A DNA stretch of 64,000 nucleotides from Candidatus Chloroploca mongolica. Lineage in GTDB: Bacteria; Chloroflexota; Chloroflexia; Chloroflexales; Chloroflexaceae. The position numbers and the translations under genes were made by a program. This document shows, piece by piece, positions 26,459 through 36,313 of the stretch. The first letter of the stretch is position 1, and each line of letters begins with the position of its first letter. Where the stretch lies: positions 1-64,000 of the forward strand of contig NZ_SIJK02000001.1 in assembly GCF_004762035.2 (NCBI RefSeq), read 5' to 3'. The notes under the pieces were generated by a model. The model did not search any database, was not told the DNA's origin, and was given only the letters and a program-made list of their open reading frames with translations.

Positions 26459-29400
26459 TTAGGGCAGGTTGCCCCCGCCAAAGTCATCGAAGGCTGCCCC
26501 TGCGGCGTTCATAAACCAGACACCAATCTGCCCGCCCTGACCGACGTACCTGTTGCCGGCAACCGTACGGGTATCGGCTGTGCCAAGCAGCAGGCAGTCG
26601 GCATAGACTGTGATTGTTCCATCAGCCAAGGCCCGCGCTCCAAGTAGCGCCCCCGGTTGGAGTGCCACCGGGTAACTTGCTATGCTGCGCCAGCCTCGCC
26701 CTGGCACAAGCGCCTCGACGCTGATGCGTTCTCCCCGTGCGTCGTAGCTGACCAGGATTGCATGGCTCTGCCCTCGTACTTTCAAGGCCAGGGTGTGGTG
26801 TGCGCTTGTTGGGTTGAGCGTACTCAGGCGCATGAACGCCTCCTGGTTAGAACCGAAGGGCGGTGTGCGCCATGTGGCGAGCCCGCCTTTGCCAACGCTG
26901 ACGACGCCGTCACTGAGACGGTACTGATCGCGTTGGGTCGCGCCACGCCAGTTGTTGCCCAGTCTTCCGTCGGCGCGGTCGAAGTTGTCGAGGATGACCC
27001 TGGCAGGGAAGTTGCTGACTTTGACGACGATGCTTTGCACGGCTTCGCGATTGCCGGCATTGTCGGTTGCAAAGAACTCGACCCGGTTCGCGCCCTCGGT
27101 GGTGATCGCAAACGGGTTGGTGTAGGGTGCGAAGTCAGCCTCTCCGACGCGGTACCAGATCGTGTTTACCCCCGAGCGATCATCCTCGGCATTGAGCGTC
27201 ACCGTTGCGCTGCCAGCAAAGCAGTCGCTCGGGCAGAGCGGGTTGCGCTCGCCACTGGTGCTGGCTGTGGTCGTGGGTGGGGTGAGGTCCGGGGTGCGGT
27301 CCTCGAAGCTGATTGTCCCTGTTGCCGCCGGGTTGATGCCGTCGCTCACGCTGGCGTTGACCGTAGCCGTGCCTCTTGCTCCAAGGGCTGAGGTGAAGAA
27401 GAGGTTGCTGCTGATCGCGTTGAGTGTGGCGGTGTTGCCCGTTGCCCGGTAGAGGCCACCACCCAGGTCGCTCAGGCCTGCGCTGCTGCTGCTAAGGGTG
27501 CCGATGCCTGCAGGAGTTACTTGCAGATCGAGCGTCAGGATGTCGCTGCCATCGCGGTCAATGGCCCCAAGCCCAAAGCTGCGCGGCGTGGCTTCGGTGT
27601 AGCCCAGCGTGATGTTCGGGGTGTTCACCGGAACCGTCGCAACGGTCACGGTGCCTGAGACCTCGTTGGCACTGAGCGCAAAGAGTTGCCCAGCGCGTTC
27701 AATGAGCTTGATGCTCTCAGGGGCCAGGCCCGTTCGTACCAGCCCGAAGGCCTGCGGGGCCGTCGGTGTCGTGATGTCAACAAAGGCCATGGCGTTGGCC
27801 CGTTCAAGGCCAACAGCGACCAGCACGCGCCCGTTCACCCTGATCACGTCAAGCATTTCGGGCTCGACGCCACCATTCGGGCTACGATTATCTGGGTAGA
27901 CGCCATATTGGTTGGCTAGATCGGCCAACTGGTTGCTCAGATCGGCGACGAAGGCTCCGCTGGTGGCATTGAAGATGCTGATCGTGCGTCCACCACGTGG
28001 GTTCGGGCGCGTATCGCCTTCATCGGCGGTGATCAGATAGAGCGTGCCGTCAATTTCTACCGCACGGATGCCATCCGGCTCGCGGAAGGCGACCAGCAGT
28101 TCGTTCGGGTTGTAGATCCCGTCGTTGGTTCGGTCGGTTAGCAACGCAACCTGGCCCAGCCCGAAGATGTTGTCGGTCGGCATGAGCGTGGGCAACGGAT
28201 CAACCAGGCTCAACCGTGCGATGGCGTTATTTTCTTGCAAGGCCACAAAGACCGTCTGGCTATCGGGCGCAAACGCGATTCCTTCTGGTTCGATGGTGCC
28301 AGGCGCATTGGTAATTGCGGCACCGCTGGCATCACCGTGCGTACGACCGATGCTCACTCCGGGTACCCCCGCGATGTCAGGGAACTCAACCGTGCTGACG
28401 GTCAGTACCGCTGGATCAGGATTGGCCGGGTCAAACGCGCTCACATCCATCACAACGAGCGCACCTGCGCCACCATCATCAGTGGCACTGACCTGCTCGG
28501 CTTCGATCGCAATGACGGCAAAACGTCCATCCGGTGAAATTTCCACCGAGTCGGGTTGGCGTCCGTCAGGCGAGGTGGCATCAAGGCCAACGATGAACTG
28601 TACCAGCGGCATGCCGTCCGAGAGACGGAAGACGAAGACACGGCCCGAACGGGGGTTGCTGCTGCCGGTGACGGCCACAAAGAGATCCTTGGTCGGGTGG
28701 ATGGCAACCGAGGTCAGGTTGGCAAGTTCAGCGAACTGTAGCCGCTGGATCAGGCTGATGTCAGGCAGCGCACTGAGATCGAGCAGATCAATGCTGCCAT
28801 CGCCCGCGTTCGAGAGCACGGCACGGTCGCCACTGACACTGATGATCTCGGCCCCACGGTCGCCAAGGCCAGTATCGTACGTAGCGAGCGCCGATAGTGC
28901 CGGCGGGCTATTGGGCCGGGTCAGGTTCAAGCCGATCAGCACCGGGTCGTGGTCAGAGGTGCGAAATTCGTCGGGAGCAAAGAGGCTCTCGATCTGATTG
29001 GCAATCTTGAACTCGACGTTGTAATCGAGCACGCTCGGTTCGTCGGCGTTGATATGGTACTCGTCAGTGCCTACGACCTGCTCGACTAGGCTCGGTGAGG
29101 CCAGGGCGTAGTCAAGATAGCCCCATTGCCCGTCGAAGACGTATGAGTAGGCGTCGGCCCCGCCAAAGCGCTCGATCAGATTGACAAAGCCAAACTCCTC
29201 GATAACCGCAATCGGATCTTCTTTCGCATATGCATTCAGATCGCCAATGATGAGCCAGTCGGTGTCGCTACTTCCTGTCGGATTCGTGGCGATCCACTCC
29301 ATCAGCGCCAACGCAGCGGCGGTACGGGTACCATTGCAGTTGCCCTGGCCGTCGGTCAGATCATCATCGCCGAGGCCACAGGCCGAGCCCTTGCTCTTGA

Positions 29401-31708
29401 GGTGATTGACCACGACCGTCAACTCGCCGCCCGTCGCAATTTCGCGGAAGGTCTGGGCGAGTGCAGGCCGATTGCGGTCGGTTGCGGCATTGAACGGATT
29501 GACGAAGGAGGCTGCATCAAGCACCGCAAAGTCGCCGACGGGTTGCACGCTGGTCTGCTTGTAGAGGAAACCAACCCGAATGGCGTCGGTGCCGATAATG
29601 TCCGTATCGACATAACGATAAATATTGGCTCCCAGGGCGGTGTTGAGGGCGCTCGCAAGATCACCTTCGGGCGAGACACCGGGCGTATTCTCGATCTCGA
29701 TCAGGCCAAGGATATCGGCATCAAGCTTGAGCAGAGCCTGCACCAGTTTGATGCGCTGGCGCTCGAACTCCAACGGCGAGTCGGCCCCACGACAATCAGC
29801 ATTCTGCAGCGGACCGCAGTCGCCAACGGTTGAACTGGCCGTCGTGTCAATCGTCAAAAAGTAATTGAGCACATTAAAGGCTGACACCTTGAGCGAACCG
29901 CCGACCTCGGGGCGGGCCGTTGGGCGCGGATTAGTCGGTTGAAAATCAGGGACGCCCCCACCGAGCGCACCTACGGGGCGCAGGCGATAGTTGTTCGGGC
30001 TTGCCGCATTGCCGGCCCACCCATAGGTCATCACGCCAACCATGCCGGTTGCGCTATCGCCACCGCGCAGCGTATTGCTTGCGCTCAGTGGTTGGCCGCC
30101 ACGTCCGAAGAGAATCGGATCGGGGTTCTGATTGTTGAGGTTATCGTCAACAATGATGCGGTTAAGATTATTGGCGGCCTGGAGTGTCGCAGCGGCAGCG
30201 CCTGGTTCAACGACATTGGTTGGTTGACGCAAGCGATCTCCCGACGACATCACGATCTGGCCGAAGCGACCAAGCTGGAAAAACTCGGTGGCAAAGAGTT
30301 GCTGCGGGAACCGTACCAGCATGCCCTCGTAGCGCTCAAGATAAGGCACCCCATTGACGGCATCTGGGAAGGGCATCATCACATCAGTTGGTGTGATGGT
30401 CGCACTGACCCCACAGTCAATGATGCTAGAGACCGAACTGATCTGCGTTTGATCCTGGAATTCGCCGGCTGTGCCGGTGATGCGTACCAGTTGGCCGAGT
30501 TGTACCGAGACAGCATCGCCATTGAAAACAAAGATGCCATCAGAGGTCGTCGGGTCGCCGTCGCCAACCGAATCTTGCAGATAGAAACCGCGGAGGGCTG
30601 GGGTTGGCCCCTGGAAATCGCCAACCACAACGCCCTGGGTGGTGACATTGCCGGTCACGGCCGCACTATTGCCATTGCCTTGAATGGCATAGATCGGCAC
30701 AAATGCTTGTTCGCAGATCGGTGTCGGCACGGTGACCGTCAGCGTTGCTGTCTGGCTATCAACACTGCCCACCTCATTGCTGACGCGCACCCAGTAGCTG
30801 GTGGTTGCATTGAGGGCCGGGGTCGTAAAGGTCGCGCTATTCTCGCCGACAGGGTTGGTTGTGTCAGGGGCATTGCCCTGGTACCACTGATAGCTCAGCG
30901 GGGCGGTGCCTGTCGCGGCGACCGTCAAGGTTGACGTCGTGCCATCAGCGATGCTCTGACTCTGCGGTTCCGTCGTGATCACAGGGGCTTCTGGCCCGCT
31001 CGCCAGTGGCTCACCGATCACCGTCACCATATCAAAGCGCCAGGTTCCCGCAGTGCCATAGTTCGAGGTAGCATTAGTCGCCGCGTAGGCACTGCTTCCA
31101 GGCGCAAACGCCGCCACAATGCGAAAGGCAAAATTAGGATTATTATTGACCCCAGGCAACCCGGCAAGATTCACAGTCCGCCCGTTGAACCATGTATCCC
31201 CGCCCGTTGCCTCGAAGAGTGGCTCAACATTGGTAAAGTTGATGCCATCGGTGCTGTACTGAAAGCGCACAAACCGCGAGGCCGTATTGCTATGGCGCTG
31301 ATCCCAGCTCACAACAATGTTCTGGCGACCGACGGTACTTGCATTGAACTGCACCCCACGCGTCTCGTTGCCGGCACCTTGAGCCGCAAAGGTAGTCACA
31401 TTCCAACCAGAATTGTCAGTTGTAGCCGGATCGGAACTGCCATTTCCTGCCGTGCCACTGGCAAAAGCAGCCGTTGTGCCGCCGACCAGGGCCGCGGTAC
31501 CCGTGCCTGTCGCTGGGTCAGTGGAACCGGTAGTCGTGCTCGTATCAGGCGGAACCGAATTGAACGTCCACTGCGTGAATGTGGTTGTCGCAAAAACCGA
31601 TGCTGGTGCGAAACCAATGATTGAAACTAGCAGGGCGATCAGTAACCCAAGACTGCTTACCATGCGTACGCCCGCAGTGCGCCGCCGATGTCTGGCCAAA
31701 GCCATCAT
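26459..31708 (-). CDS. Giant secreted ExeM/NucH-like extracellular nuclease
   Basis: A protein of about 1749 residues. The ATG at 31708 is preferred (GAGGGAGAG six bases upstream); the frame opens at 31744. Approximate order: signal peptide ('LGLLIALLVSIIGFAPASVFA' region, 15-45); a jelly-roll-like N-terminal domain; an Ig-like domain (about 236-330); an OB-like ExeM segment (335-580); an endonuclease/exonuclease/phosphatase domain (about 600-925) with 'LGLIEIENTPG', 'WLIIGDLNAYAKEDP' and 'FRTSDHDPVLIGL'; a seven-bladed-like 'choice-of-anchor I' region (935-1370); a chitobiase/OmpL47-like domain (1490-1565); and a C-terminal lectin-like domain. It is likely secreted to degrade extracellular DNA for phosphate or biofilm turnover. 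No LPXTG or PEP-CTERM anchor is visible. Confidence 0.88.
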   Translation of the reverse strand: MMALARHRRRTAGVRMVSSLGLLIALLVSIIGFAPASVFATTTFTQWTFNSVPPDTSTTTGSTDPATGTGTAALVGGTTAAFASGTAGNGSSDPATTDNSGWNVTTFAAQGAGNETRGVQFNASTVGRQNIVVSWDQRHSNTASRFVRFQYSTDGINFTNVEPLFEATGGDTWFNGRTVNLAGLPGVNNNPNFAFRIVAAFAPGSSAYAATNATSNYGTAGTWRFDMVTVIGEPLASGPEAPVITTEPQSQSIADGTTSTLTVAATGTAPLSYQWYQGNAPDTTNPVGENSATFTTPALNATTSYWVRVSNEVGSVDSQTATLTVTVPTPICEQAFVPIYAIQGNGNSAAVTGNVTTQGVVVGDFQGPTPALRGFYLQDSVGDGDPTTSDGIFVFNGDAVSVQLGQLVRITGTAGEFQDQTQISSVSSIIDCGVSATITPTDVMMPFPDAVNGVPYLERYEGMLVRFPQQLFATEFFQLGRFGQIVMSSGDRLRQPTNVVEPGAAAATLQAANNLNRIIVDDNLNNQNPDPILFGRGGQPLSASNTLRGGDSATGMVGVMTYGWAGNAASPNNYRLRPVGALGGGVPDFQPTNPRPTARPEVGGSLKVSAFNVLNYFLTIDTTASSTVGDCGPLQNADCRGADSPLEFERQRIKLVQALLKLDADILGLIEIENTPGVSPEGDLASALNTALGANIYRYVDTDIIGTDAIRVGFLYKQTSVQPVGDFAVLDAASFVNPFNAATDRNRPALAQTFREIATGGELTVVVNHLKSKGSACGLGDDDLTDGQGNCNGTRTAAALALMEWIATNPTGSSDTDWLIIGDLNAYAKEDPIAVIEEFGFVNLIERFGGADAYSYVFDGQWGYLDYALASPSLVEQVVGTDEYHINADEPSVLDYNVEFKIANQIESLFAPDEFRTSDHDPVLIGLNLTRPNSPPALSALATYDTGLGDRGAEIISVSGDRAVLSNAGDGSIDLLDLSALPDISLIQRLQFAELANLTSVAIHPTKDLFVAVTGSSNPRSGRVFVFRLSDGMPLVQFIVGLDATSPDGRQPDSVEISPDGRFAVIAIEAEQVSATDDGGAGALVVMDVSAFDPANPDPAVLTVSTVEFPDIAGVPGVSIGRTHGDASGAAITNAPGTIEPEGIAFAPDSQTVFVALQENNAIARLSLVDPLPTLMPTDNIFGLGQVALLTDRTNDGIYNPNELLVAFREPDGIRAVEIDGTLYLITADEGDTRPNPRGGRTISIFNATSGAFVADLSNQLADLANQYGVYPDNRSPNGGVEPEMLDVIRVNGRVLVAVGLERANAMAFVDITTPTAPQAFGLVRTGLAPESIKLIERAGQLFALSANEVSGTVTVATVPVNTPNITLGYTEATPRSFGLGAIDRDGSDILTLDLQVTPAGIGTLSSSSAGLSDLGGGLYRATGNTATLNAISSNLFFTSALGARGTATVNASVSDGINPAATGTISFEDRTPDLTPPTTTASTSGERNPLCPSDCFAGSATVTLNAEDDRSGVNTIWYRVGEADFAPYTNPFAITTEGANRVEFFATDNAGNREAVQSIVVKVSNFPARVILDNFDRADGRLGNNWRGATQRDQYRLSDGVVSVGKGGLATWRTPPFGSNQEAFMRLSTLNPTSAHHTLALKVRGQSHAILVSYDARGERISVEALVPGRGWRSIASYPVALQPGALLGARALADGTITVYADCLLLGTADTRTVAGNRYVGQGGQIGVWFMNAAGAAFDDFGGGNLP

Positions 31709-32000
31709 GCCTTGCTCTCCCTCAGATTGCTCTACAAACCTCAAACGCGAATCAATCCACCCCTATGTCAAAGGCAACATCCTGGTTTAGTCGTCGCGCT
31801 CTGCAACGCACAGAGAAACCAACCCTCGCCAGTATGACGAGAGCATGCAACATAGCGCCTCGGGGCGCAGGATGGCCTGACTCAGCTGCAAGCCGTGTCA
31901 AGGAATGAAGACGGAGGGGTGTGATCAGGGAAGATAATAGCAGAGCAATGTTAAGACTCGTCGGATCTTAGGATGACAAAACTGTTATCTGCGCAAGACC

Positions 32001-34148
32001 CTAAAACGGCTCAAGCGGGGGGCGATTGAAGGCCATCGCCAGCATCCAGACTTCGAGCGTGCGCCAGGCAAGGTAGGCGAGCACGGTACCAGTCACCAGT
32101 TTGCCTGCCCAGCCTCGTCGTCGGTAGTGGATGACCGCAAAGGTTGCGCCAACGGTCAGCGCCCAGCCCGCAAAGGTGACCCAGCGGGTCGTGATGGTTG
32201 AGAGCGTGATGAGCGGCAGGATTGCCTGCGAGAGACCCAGGCCAAAGGTGAGCCAGAGCAGGATGAGCAAACTGCCCCGCCGCCGGTGGGGGTTGAGCGT
32301 GAGGATGAGCGCCCCGGCAAGCCCAAGTGGCACCAGGAAGAAGCCGTTGAGCGTGAGAATGCCGTCCTGCCACAACGAACCAAGCCAGGCCTGGCGCGAG
32401 AGGGGCTCGCGGTCAGTGACATTCGCCATGCCGCCCTCGGTGAAGCTTGCGGCATGGCCAAGGATCAGATCGCTGTAGCGGCTGTAGAAAAAGATCATCA
32501 CAAAGCTGAAGGCAATGATCCACGCCACGAGCAAGTGCCGTGCTGCGGCCCGTTCTTCCCCCGAATTGGCTTGCAGCCAGAGCAGAGCGGCAGCCGCAAC
32601 CACCACAGCGCTGACATTGATAAACGATCCAATATGACCAAGAAAAACAAGAGTTAATAAAACAGGAAGCCACCCTAGCCCGGGGAGACGGGTGGGTTGA
32701 CCGTGCATGCCCCATTGATCATAGGCAGGCCAGGTCAGCACCAGCAGGGCCATCAAGAGGATGCTGAGCATCTGGGCACCGATTTGGGCTTGAAACGACC
32801 ACCAGATATTCTGCATCGGGATCGGGCTGAGCGCATAGATCACCGCACCGATGAGCCCACCGTAGGTACTGCCAGTCAGCCGGGTCAGCAGCACAAAAAA
32901 GATCAGGATCGCCGCCAGTTCGGCCAGCGCTGCCGTGCCCCAGAGCAGGGTATCGAGTGGGAGGCCGGTCAGGGAAAGAGGGGCAATCAGCAGGTACCAT
33001 CCGCCGGGGTAGGGCGCAACGAGGCCGCGATGGCGCATTACCAGCGTCAAATTGCCCGTGAGGGCCTCGATAAAGCGATTGGTGTGGAACTGAATATCGC
33101 CGGGCATCGCGGCAGGATGCAGTCGACCGGCATATTTGGCGACAACCGTAAGCACCAGCACCAGCAGCAACCAGCGCATGATCGTCGCACGCGGGGCCAC
33201 AGCAAAGCGTCGCAGCAGCGGCGGTACCACGAGCCGCGCCGCTGCCGCGCTGAGCAAGGCGATCCCCGCTGCCTGCGCCATCCAGGGATGCATTGCCCCC
33301 ATGCGCGGCGGGACGAGGCCAACCAGAACGAGCAGCGTTGCCACAAGCCCCAGCAGCAACCAGCCTGCGGTACGTTGCGCAAAGCCCATCAACCCGAGCG
33401 CTGCCCAGCCCAGCACGATCGTCAACGCATACCCTGCCATCAGTGAACGACCCGGCCAGACCAGGGCTTGATCCGCAAGACTCGTGAGCGCAAATGCATT
33501 GCCAACAGCAACACCGAGATAGCCGCGCACATCCGTGGGATGTTGCCAGGGGTCAGCGCTCAAGCCAAGATGCAGCGTCCCATCCTGGAGGGCCGCAGGC
33601 GGAACGTAGATGTGGTAGGTGCTTGCATGCTGGCGCAGGGGTAACAGCAAAGGCGCCCCTGTGCCTAGATCAATGCTGAGCAATGGTTGTTCAGGCGTCT
33701 CAAGCCAGTTCTGCTGGTGCGAAACGATGGTCAATGCGACCATCAGGGGTTGCTGGCCCACGCCAGGCACCGTCACCGTGGCAGATGGTCGGGTCCAGCG
33801 CCATGTCTGTTCACCAGGGATGCCCTCGGCATCGAGAAAACCCTCGAGAAAAGGGTGATCCGTCCCGATCCCTTGATCAATTCCCACCTGAAACGTATAG
33901 TGCAAGGGGCGCTGATAGATCGCGAGCAACCCGATCATGGCGAGGAGCACGAGCAACCAGAGCCGCCAGGCCAAGAACCAGCGGCCAATCTCGGCAACCC
34001 TGGCAACGAGGGCGTCCTGCCCTCGGGGTGCGTCCGAGCGCGGGACGCCCTCGCTCCCAGGAGAAGTGTGAACACTGCCGAAGCGCGCTTGGGCTGCGTT
34101 TGCGCCAGCACGGGTTTTTCGGGTGATTGCCTTCAACTTGATCGGCAT
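32001..34148 (-). CDS. Polytopic membrane protein, GT-C-like
   Basis: A 715-residue integral membrane protein. One N-terminal helix ('LWLLVLLAMIGLLAIY', about residues 60-75) is followed by an extracytoplasmic beta-rich domain (about 80-220) and then about eleven membrane helices. 'MPGDIQFHTNRFIEALTG' and 'GWYLLIAPLSLTG' lie in loops between helices. This layout resembles GT-C fold glycosyltransferases and related polymer-assembly proteins, but no diagnostic catalytic motif is clear. The first 47 residues are unusual: a palindromic repeat at 34008-34052 encodes part of them, so the true start may lie further in. It appears to be a single-gene unit. Confidence 0.6.
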   Translation of the reverse strand: MPIKLKAITRKTRAGANAAQARFGSVHTSPGSEGVPRSDAPRGQDALVARVAEIGRWFLAWRLWLLVLLAMIGLLAIYQRPLHYTFQVGIDQGIGTDHPFLEGFLDAEGIPGEQTWRWTRPSATVTVPGVGQQPLMVALTIVSHQQNWLETPEQPLLSIDLGTGAPLLLPLRQHASTYHIYVPPAALQDGTLHLGLSADPWQHPTDVRGYLGVAVGNAFALTSLADQALVWPGRSLMAGYALTIVLGWAALGLMGFAQRTAGWLLLGLVATLLVLVGLVPPRMGAMHPWMAQAAGIALLSAAAARLVVPPLLRRFAVAPRATIMRWLLLVLVLTVVAKYAGRLHPAAMPGDIQFHTNRFIEALTGNLTLVMRHRGLVAPYPGGWYLLIAPLSLTGLPLDTLLWGTAALAELAAILIFFVLLTRLTGSTYGGLIGAVIYALSPIPMQNIWWSFQAQIGAQMLSILLMALLVLTWPAYDQWGMHGQPTRLPGLGWLPVLLTLVFLGHIGSFINVSAVVVAAAALLWLQANSGEERAAARHLLVAWIIAFSFVMIFFYSRYSDLILGHAASFTEGGMANVTDREPLSRQAWLGSLWQDGILTLNGFFLVPLGLAGALILTLNPHRRRGSLLILLWLTFGLGLSQAILPLITLSTITTRWVTFAGWALTVGATFAVIHYRRRGWAGKLVTGTVLAYLAWRTLEVWMLAMAFNRPPLEPF
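34008..34052. repeat. Palindromic repeat inside a predicted coding region
   Basis: GAGGGCGTCC and GGACGCCCTC flank a GC-rich 25-base centre. It is read in frame as about residues 32-47 of the membrane protein, if translation begins at 34148. Confidence 0.6.
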
Positions 34149-34209
34149 AGAATTCGGACGTGTCCTGCAGCTACGTTACGGAAATAGCCCGTAAAGCCCA
34201 GGCGTTATA

Positions 34210-34252
34210 GGAGTGCCGACATCAGTCGGCTTTGTACAAAGCCGACTGATGG
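34210..34252. repeat. GGAGTGCCG-family palindrome (copy 1 of a pair)
   Basis: GGAGTGCCGACATCAGTCGG and a shortened complementary arm around TTTGTACAAA. It lies 20 bases from a second, more complete copy. Confidence 0.65.
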
Positions 34253-34271
34253 TTTTCAAGAAATAAATCAG

Positions 34272-34323
34272 GGAGTGCCGACTTCAGTCGGCGTCCGGCT
34301 TAGCCGACTGAAGTCGGCACTCC
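34272..34323. repeat. GGAGTGCCG-family palindrome (copy 2 of a pair)
   Basis: Perfect GGAGTGCCGACTTCAGTCGG arms around a short centre (GTCCGGCTTA). It lies in the gap between the membrane protein gene and the downstream end of the P5C dehydrogenase gene. Confidence 0.75.
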
Positions 34324-34404
34324 GGTACACCGGATTTAATGCTTAAAGCCCATAAGTCGGCACGACCTGATGCAATGCGTAAAAACCAGTAGCCCTGCGA
34401 GGCG

Positions 34405-35970
34405 TCACAACTTCTCGCTGATCAGCTTGGCCTGGGTAAAGAGCGCGACATAGTCAGGCCCACCGGCTTTGCTATCGGTTCCCGACATATTGAAGCCGCC
34501 GAAGGGCTGAACGCCGACGAGTGCGCCGGTACACTTGCGGTTAATATACAGATTGCCGACGTGAAACTCGTCGTAGGCGCGTTCGATGCGCGCGATATCA
34601 CGCGAGAAGATCGCCCCGGTCAGGCCATATTCGGTATTATTCGCAATCTCCATCGCGTGATCAAAGTCACGTGCCTTGATGATCGCCAGCACCGGCCCAA
34701 AGATCTCCTCTTGAGCGAGGCGAGCATCGGGGGCGATATCGGCAAAGACGGTGGGATTGATGAAATAGCCACCATCTTCGAGCAATTCATGGTCAACGAC
34801 TTCGCCCCCAGCGACCAAGCGTCCCTCTTCTTGCCCGATAGCAATGTAGCTACTGATTTTATCGAAGGCAGCCCGATCAATGACGGCCCCCATAAAGGTG
34901 TCGGGCTGGGTCGGATTGCCGAGTTTGACGGCTTTGGTGCGCTCGACAATGCGGGTGACCATCGTATCGTAGACATCGGCGACAATGATTGCCCGCGAGC
35001 AAGCGCTACACTTCTGGCCCTGGAAGCTAAAGGCCGAACCGACAATCGCATCAGCGGCGGCTTCAAGGTTGGCGGTCTCATCAACAATGATGCCATCCTT
35101 GCCGCCCATCTCAAGTACCGTCCGCTTGATCCAGATCTGGCCGGGTTGACGCACACTGGCGCGCTCGTGGATGCGCAGGCCCACCTCTTTGGAACCAGTG
35201 AAATTGACAAAGCGAGTCTGTGGATGATCTACGAGCAGATCGCCGATCTCGCCGCCTGACCCGGGCACATAGTTGAGCACACCTGGGGGTAGGCCGGCCT
35301 CTTCGAGGATTTCGACCAACTTGGCCGCAATGATCGGGGTGGCGCTGGCTGGCTTGAGCACCATCGTATTGCCGGCCACAATCGGGGCCACCACCAGACC
35401 GGTAGTGATTGCCAGGGCGAAATTCCACGGCGGAATCGCCACCCCCACCCCAAGAGGAATGTATTTCAGCGTATTATTTTCACCCGCCCACGGATAGAGC
35501 GGCTGCTCGGTGCCTTGCAGCTTGAGTGCTTGGCGGGCGTAGTACTCGATAAAATCGATCGCCTCAGCGACATCAGCATCGGCCTCGCCCCAGCTTTTAC
35601 TCACCTCATAGACGAGCCATGCGCCCAGTTCCTCTTTGTGGCGGCGCATCAACGCACTTGCCCGCAGCAAGACCCTGGCACGTGCCTCGACGGGCACCTT
35701 GCGCCACGTGGCAAAGGCTGCCGTTGCGGCTTCAATTGCCTTGACGGCATGCTCAGCGCTTGCCTTGCTTGCATAGCCCACAACGGTTTTTGGCTCAGAA
35801 GGATTGAGCGAAGCAATCTTATCTTCGGTCAGAATGCGTTCACCACCAATAATTAAGGGGTAGGTTGTCCCAAACTGCCCGGCCACGGTGCGCAACGCAC
35901 GCTGCATCATCGCACGTCGCTCTGAGCTTGAAAAATCGCCAAAGGGTTCATTCTGGTATTCTGGTAGCAT
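34405..35970 (-). CDS. 1-pyrroline-5-carboxylate dehydrogenase
   Basis: A 521-residue aldehyde dehydrogenase family enzyme. The ATG at 35970 is preferred because GAGGAG precedes it by seven bases. '[18 protein letters not shown]', '[15 protein letters not shown]', '[13 protein letters not shown]' (general base Glu) and '[13 protein letters not shown]' (catalytic Cys) match the P5CDH/RocA subgroup, which oxidises the proline-derived semialdehyde to glutamate with NAD. Proline dehydrogenase is not adjacent. The enzyme is cytoplasmic and part of amino-acid catabolism. Its own promoter probably lies in the repeat-rich gap upstream. Confidence 0.92.
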   Translation of the reverse strand: MLPEYQNEPFGDFSSSERRAMMQRALRTVAGQFGTTYPLIIGGERILTEDKIASLNPSEPKTVVGYASKASAEHAVKAIEAATAAFATWRKVPVEARARVLLRASALMRRHKEELGAWLVYEVSKSWGEADADVAEAIDFIEYYARQALKLQGTEQPLYPWAGENNTLKYIPLGVGVAIPPWNFALAITTGLVVAPIVAGNTMVLKPASATPIIAAKLVEILEEAGLPPGVLNYVPGSGGEIGDLLVDHPQTRFVNFTGSKEVGLRIHERASVRQPGQIWIKRTVLEMGGKDGIIVDETANLEAAADAIVGSAFSFQGQKCSACSRAIIVADVYDTMVTRIVERTKAVKLGNPTQPDTFMGAVIDRAAFDKISSYIAIGQEEGRLVAGGEVVDHELLEDGGYFINPTVFADIAPDARLAQEEIFGPVLAIIKARDFDHAMEIANNTEYGLTGAIFSRDIARIERAYDEFHVGNLYINRKCTGALVGVQPFGGFNMSGTDSKAGGPDYVALFTQAKLISEKL

Positions 35971-36103
35971 CTCCTGGCTCCTCATACTAAGGCTTGTTGC
36001 CGCATATTGTACCAGATTGAGCCAGGTCGCTGTTCTGCCTGTGAAGTACCCTTCTGATGATTTGACGCAAAGGCATGTAGCACCGGCTTCCAGCCGGTGG
36101 GGC

Positions 36104-36175
36104 GGGCACCCGCAAGGGGTGCCCCTACAGGGCCGGGGCCCGGGCCTGGTGTACGGGCACCCCTTGCGGGTGCCC
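36104..36175. repeat. Palindromic repeat, GGGCACCCGC family
   Basis: GGGCACCCGCAAGGGGTGCC and its exact complement are separated by about 30 bases. It is nearly identical in its arms to the copy at 21961-22031. Confidence 0.75.
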
Positions 36176-36272
36176 TGGTGAGGTCTGGTCGAGCGGATTC
36201 ATTTCGTGAAGCCCAATGCGCCCCCAGATTCTGGCTTCTGGCTCAAAGTGCCAGCATAGGAGCAAGCAAAAA

Positions 36273-36281
36273 TGGTATCAT
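36273..36281 (+). promoter_or_regulatory. Extended -10 promoter of the S41 lipoprotein gene
   Basis: TGG-TATCAT (TATCAT at 36276-36281) lies about 32 bases before the ATG. Confidence 0.4.
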
Positions 36282-36313
36282 ACTAAGCGAGATACGGAAT
36301 CAACTAAACTAAA

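Larger units (their letters stand above)
35971..36313. other. Intergenic stretch with repeats and a promoter
   Basis: About 340 bases between divergent genes. It contains a TTTGACGCAAAGGC fragment (36060-36074), a small CACCGGCTTCCAGCCGGTG palindrome (36081-36099), the GGGCACCCGC palindrome (36104-36175) and an extended -10 for the next gene. No coding region is seen. Confidence 0.6.

Noticed and set aside
34210-34323. Tandem palindromes considered as a CRISPR array
   Set aside because: Only two unequal copies, each itself a palindrome, with no regular spacers and no cas genes nearby.
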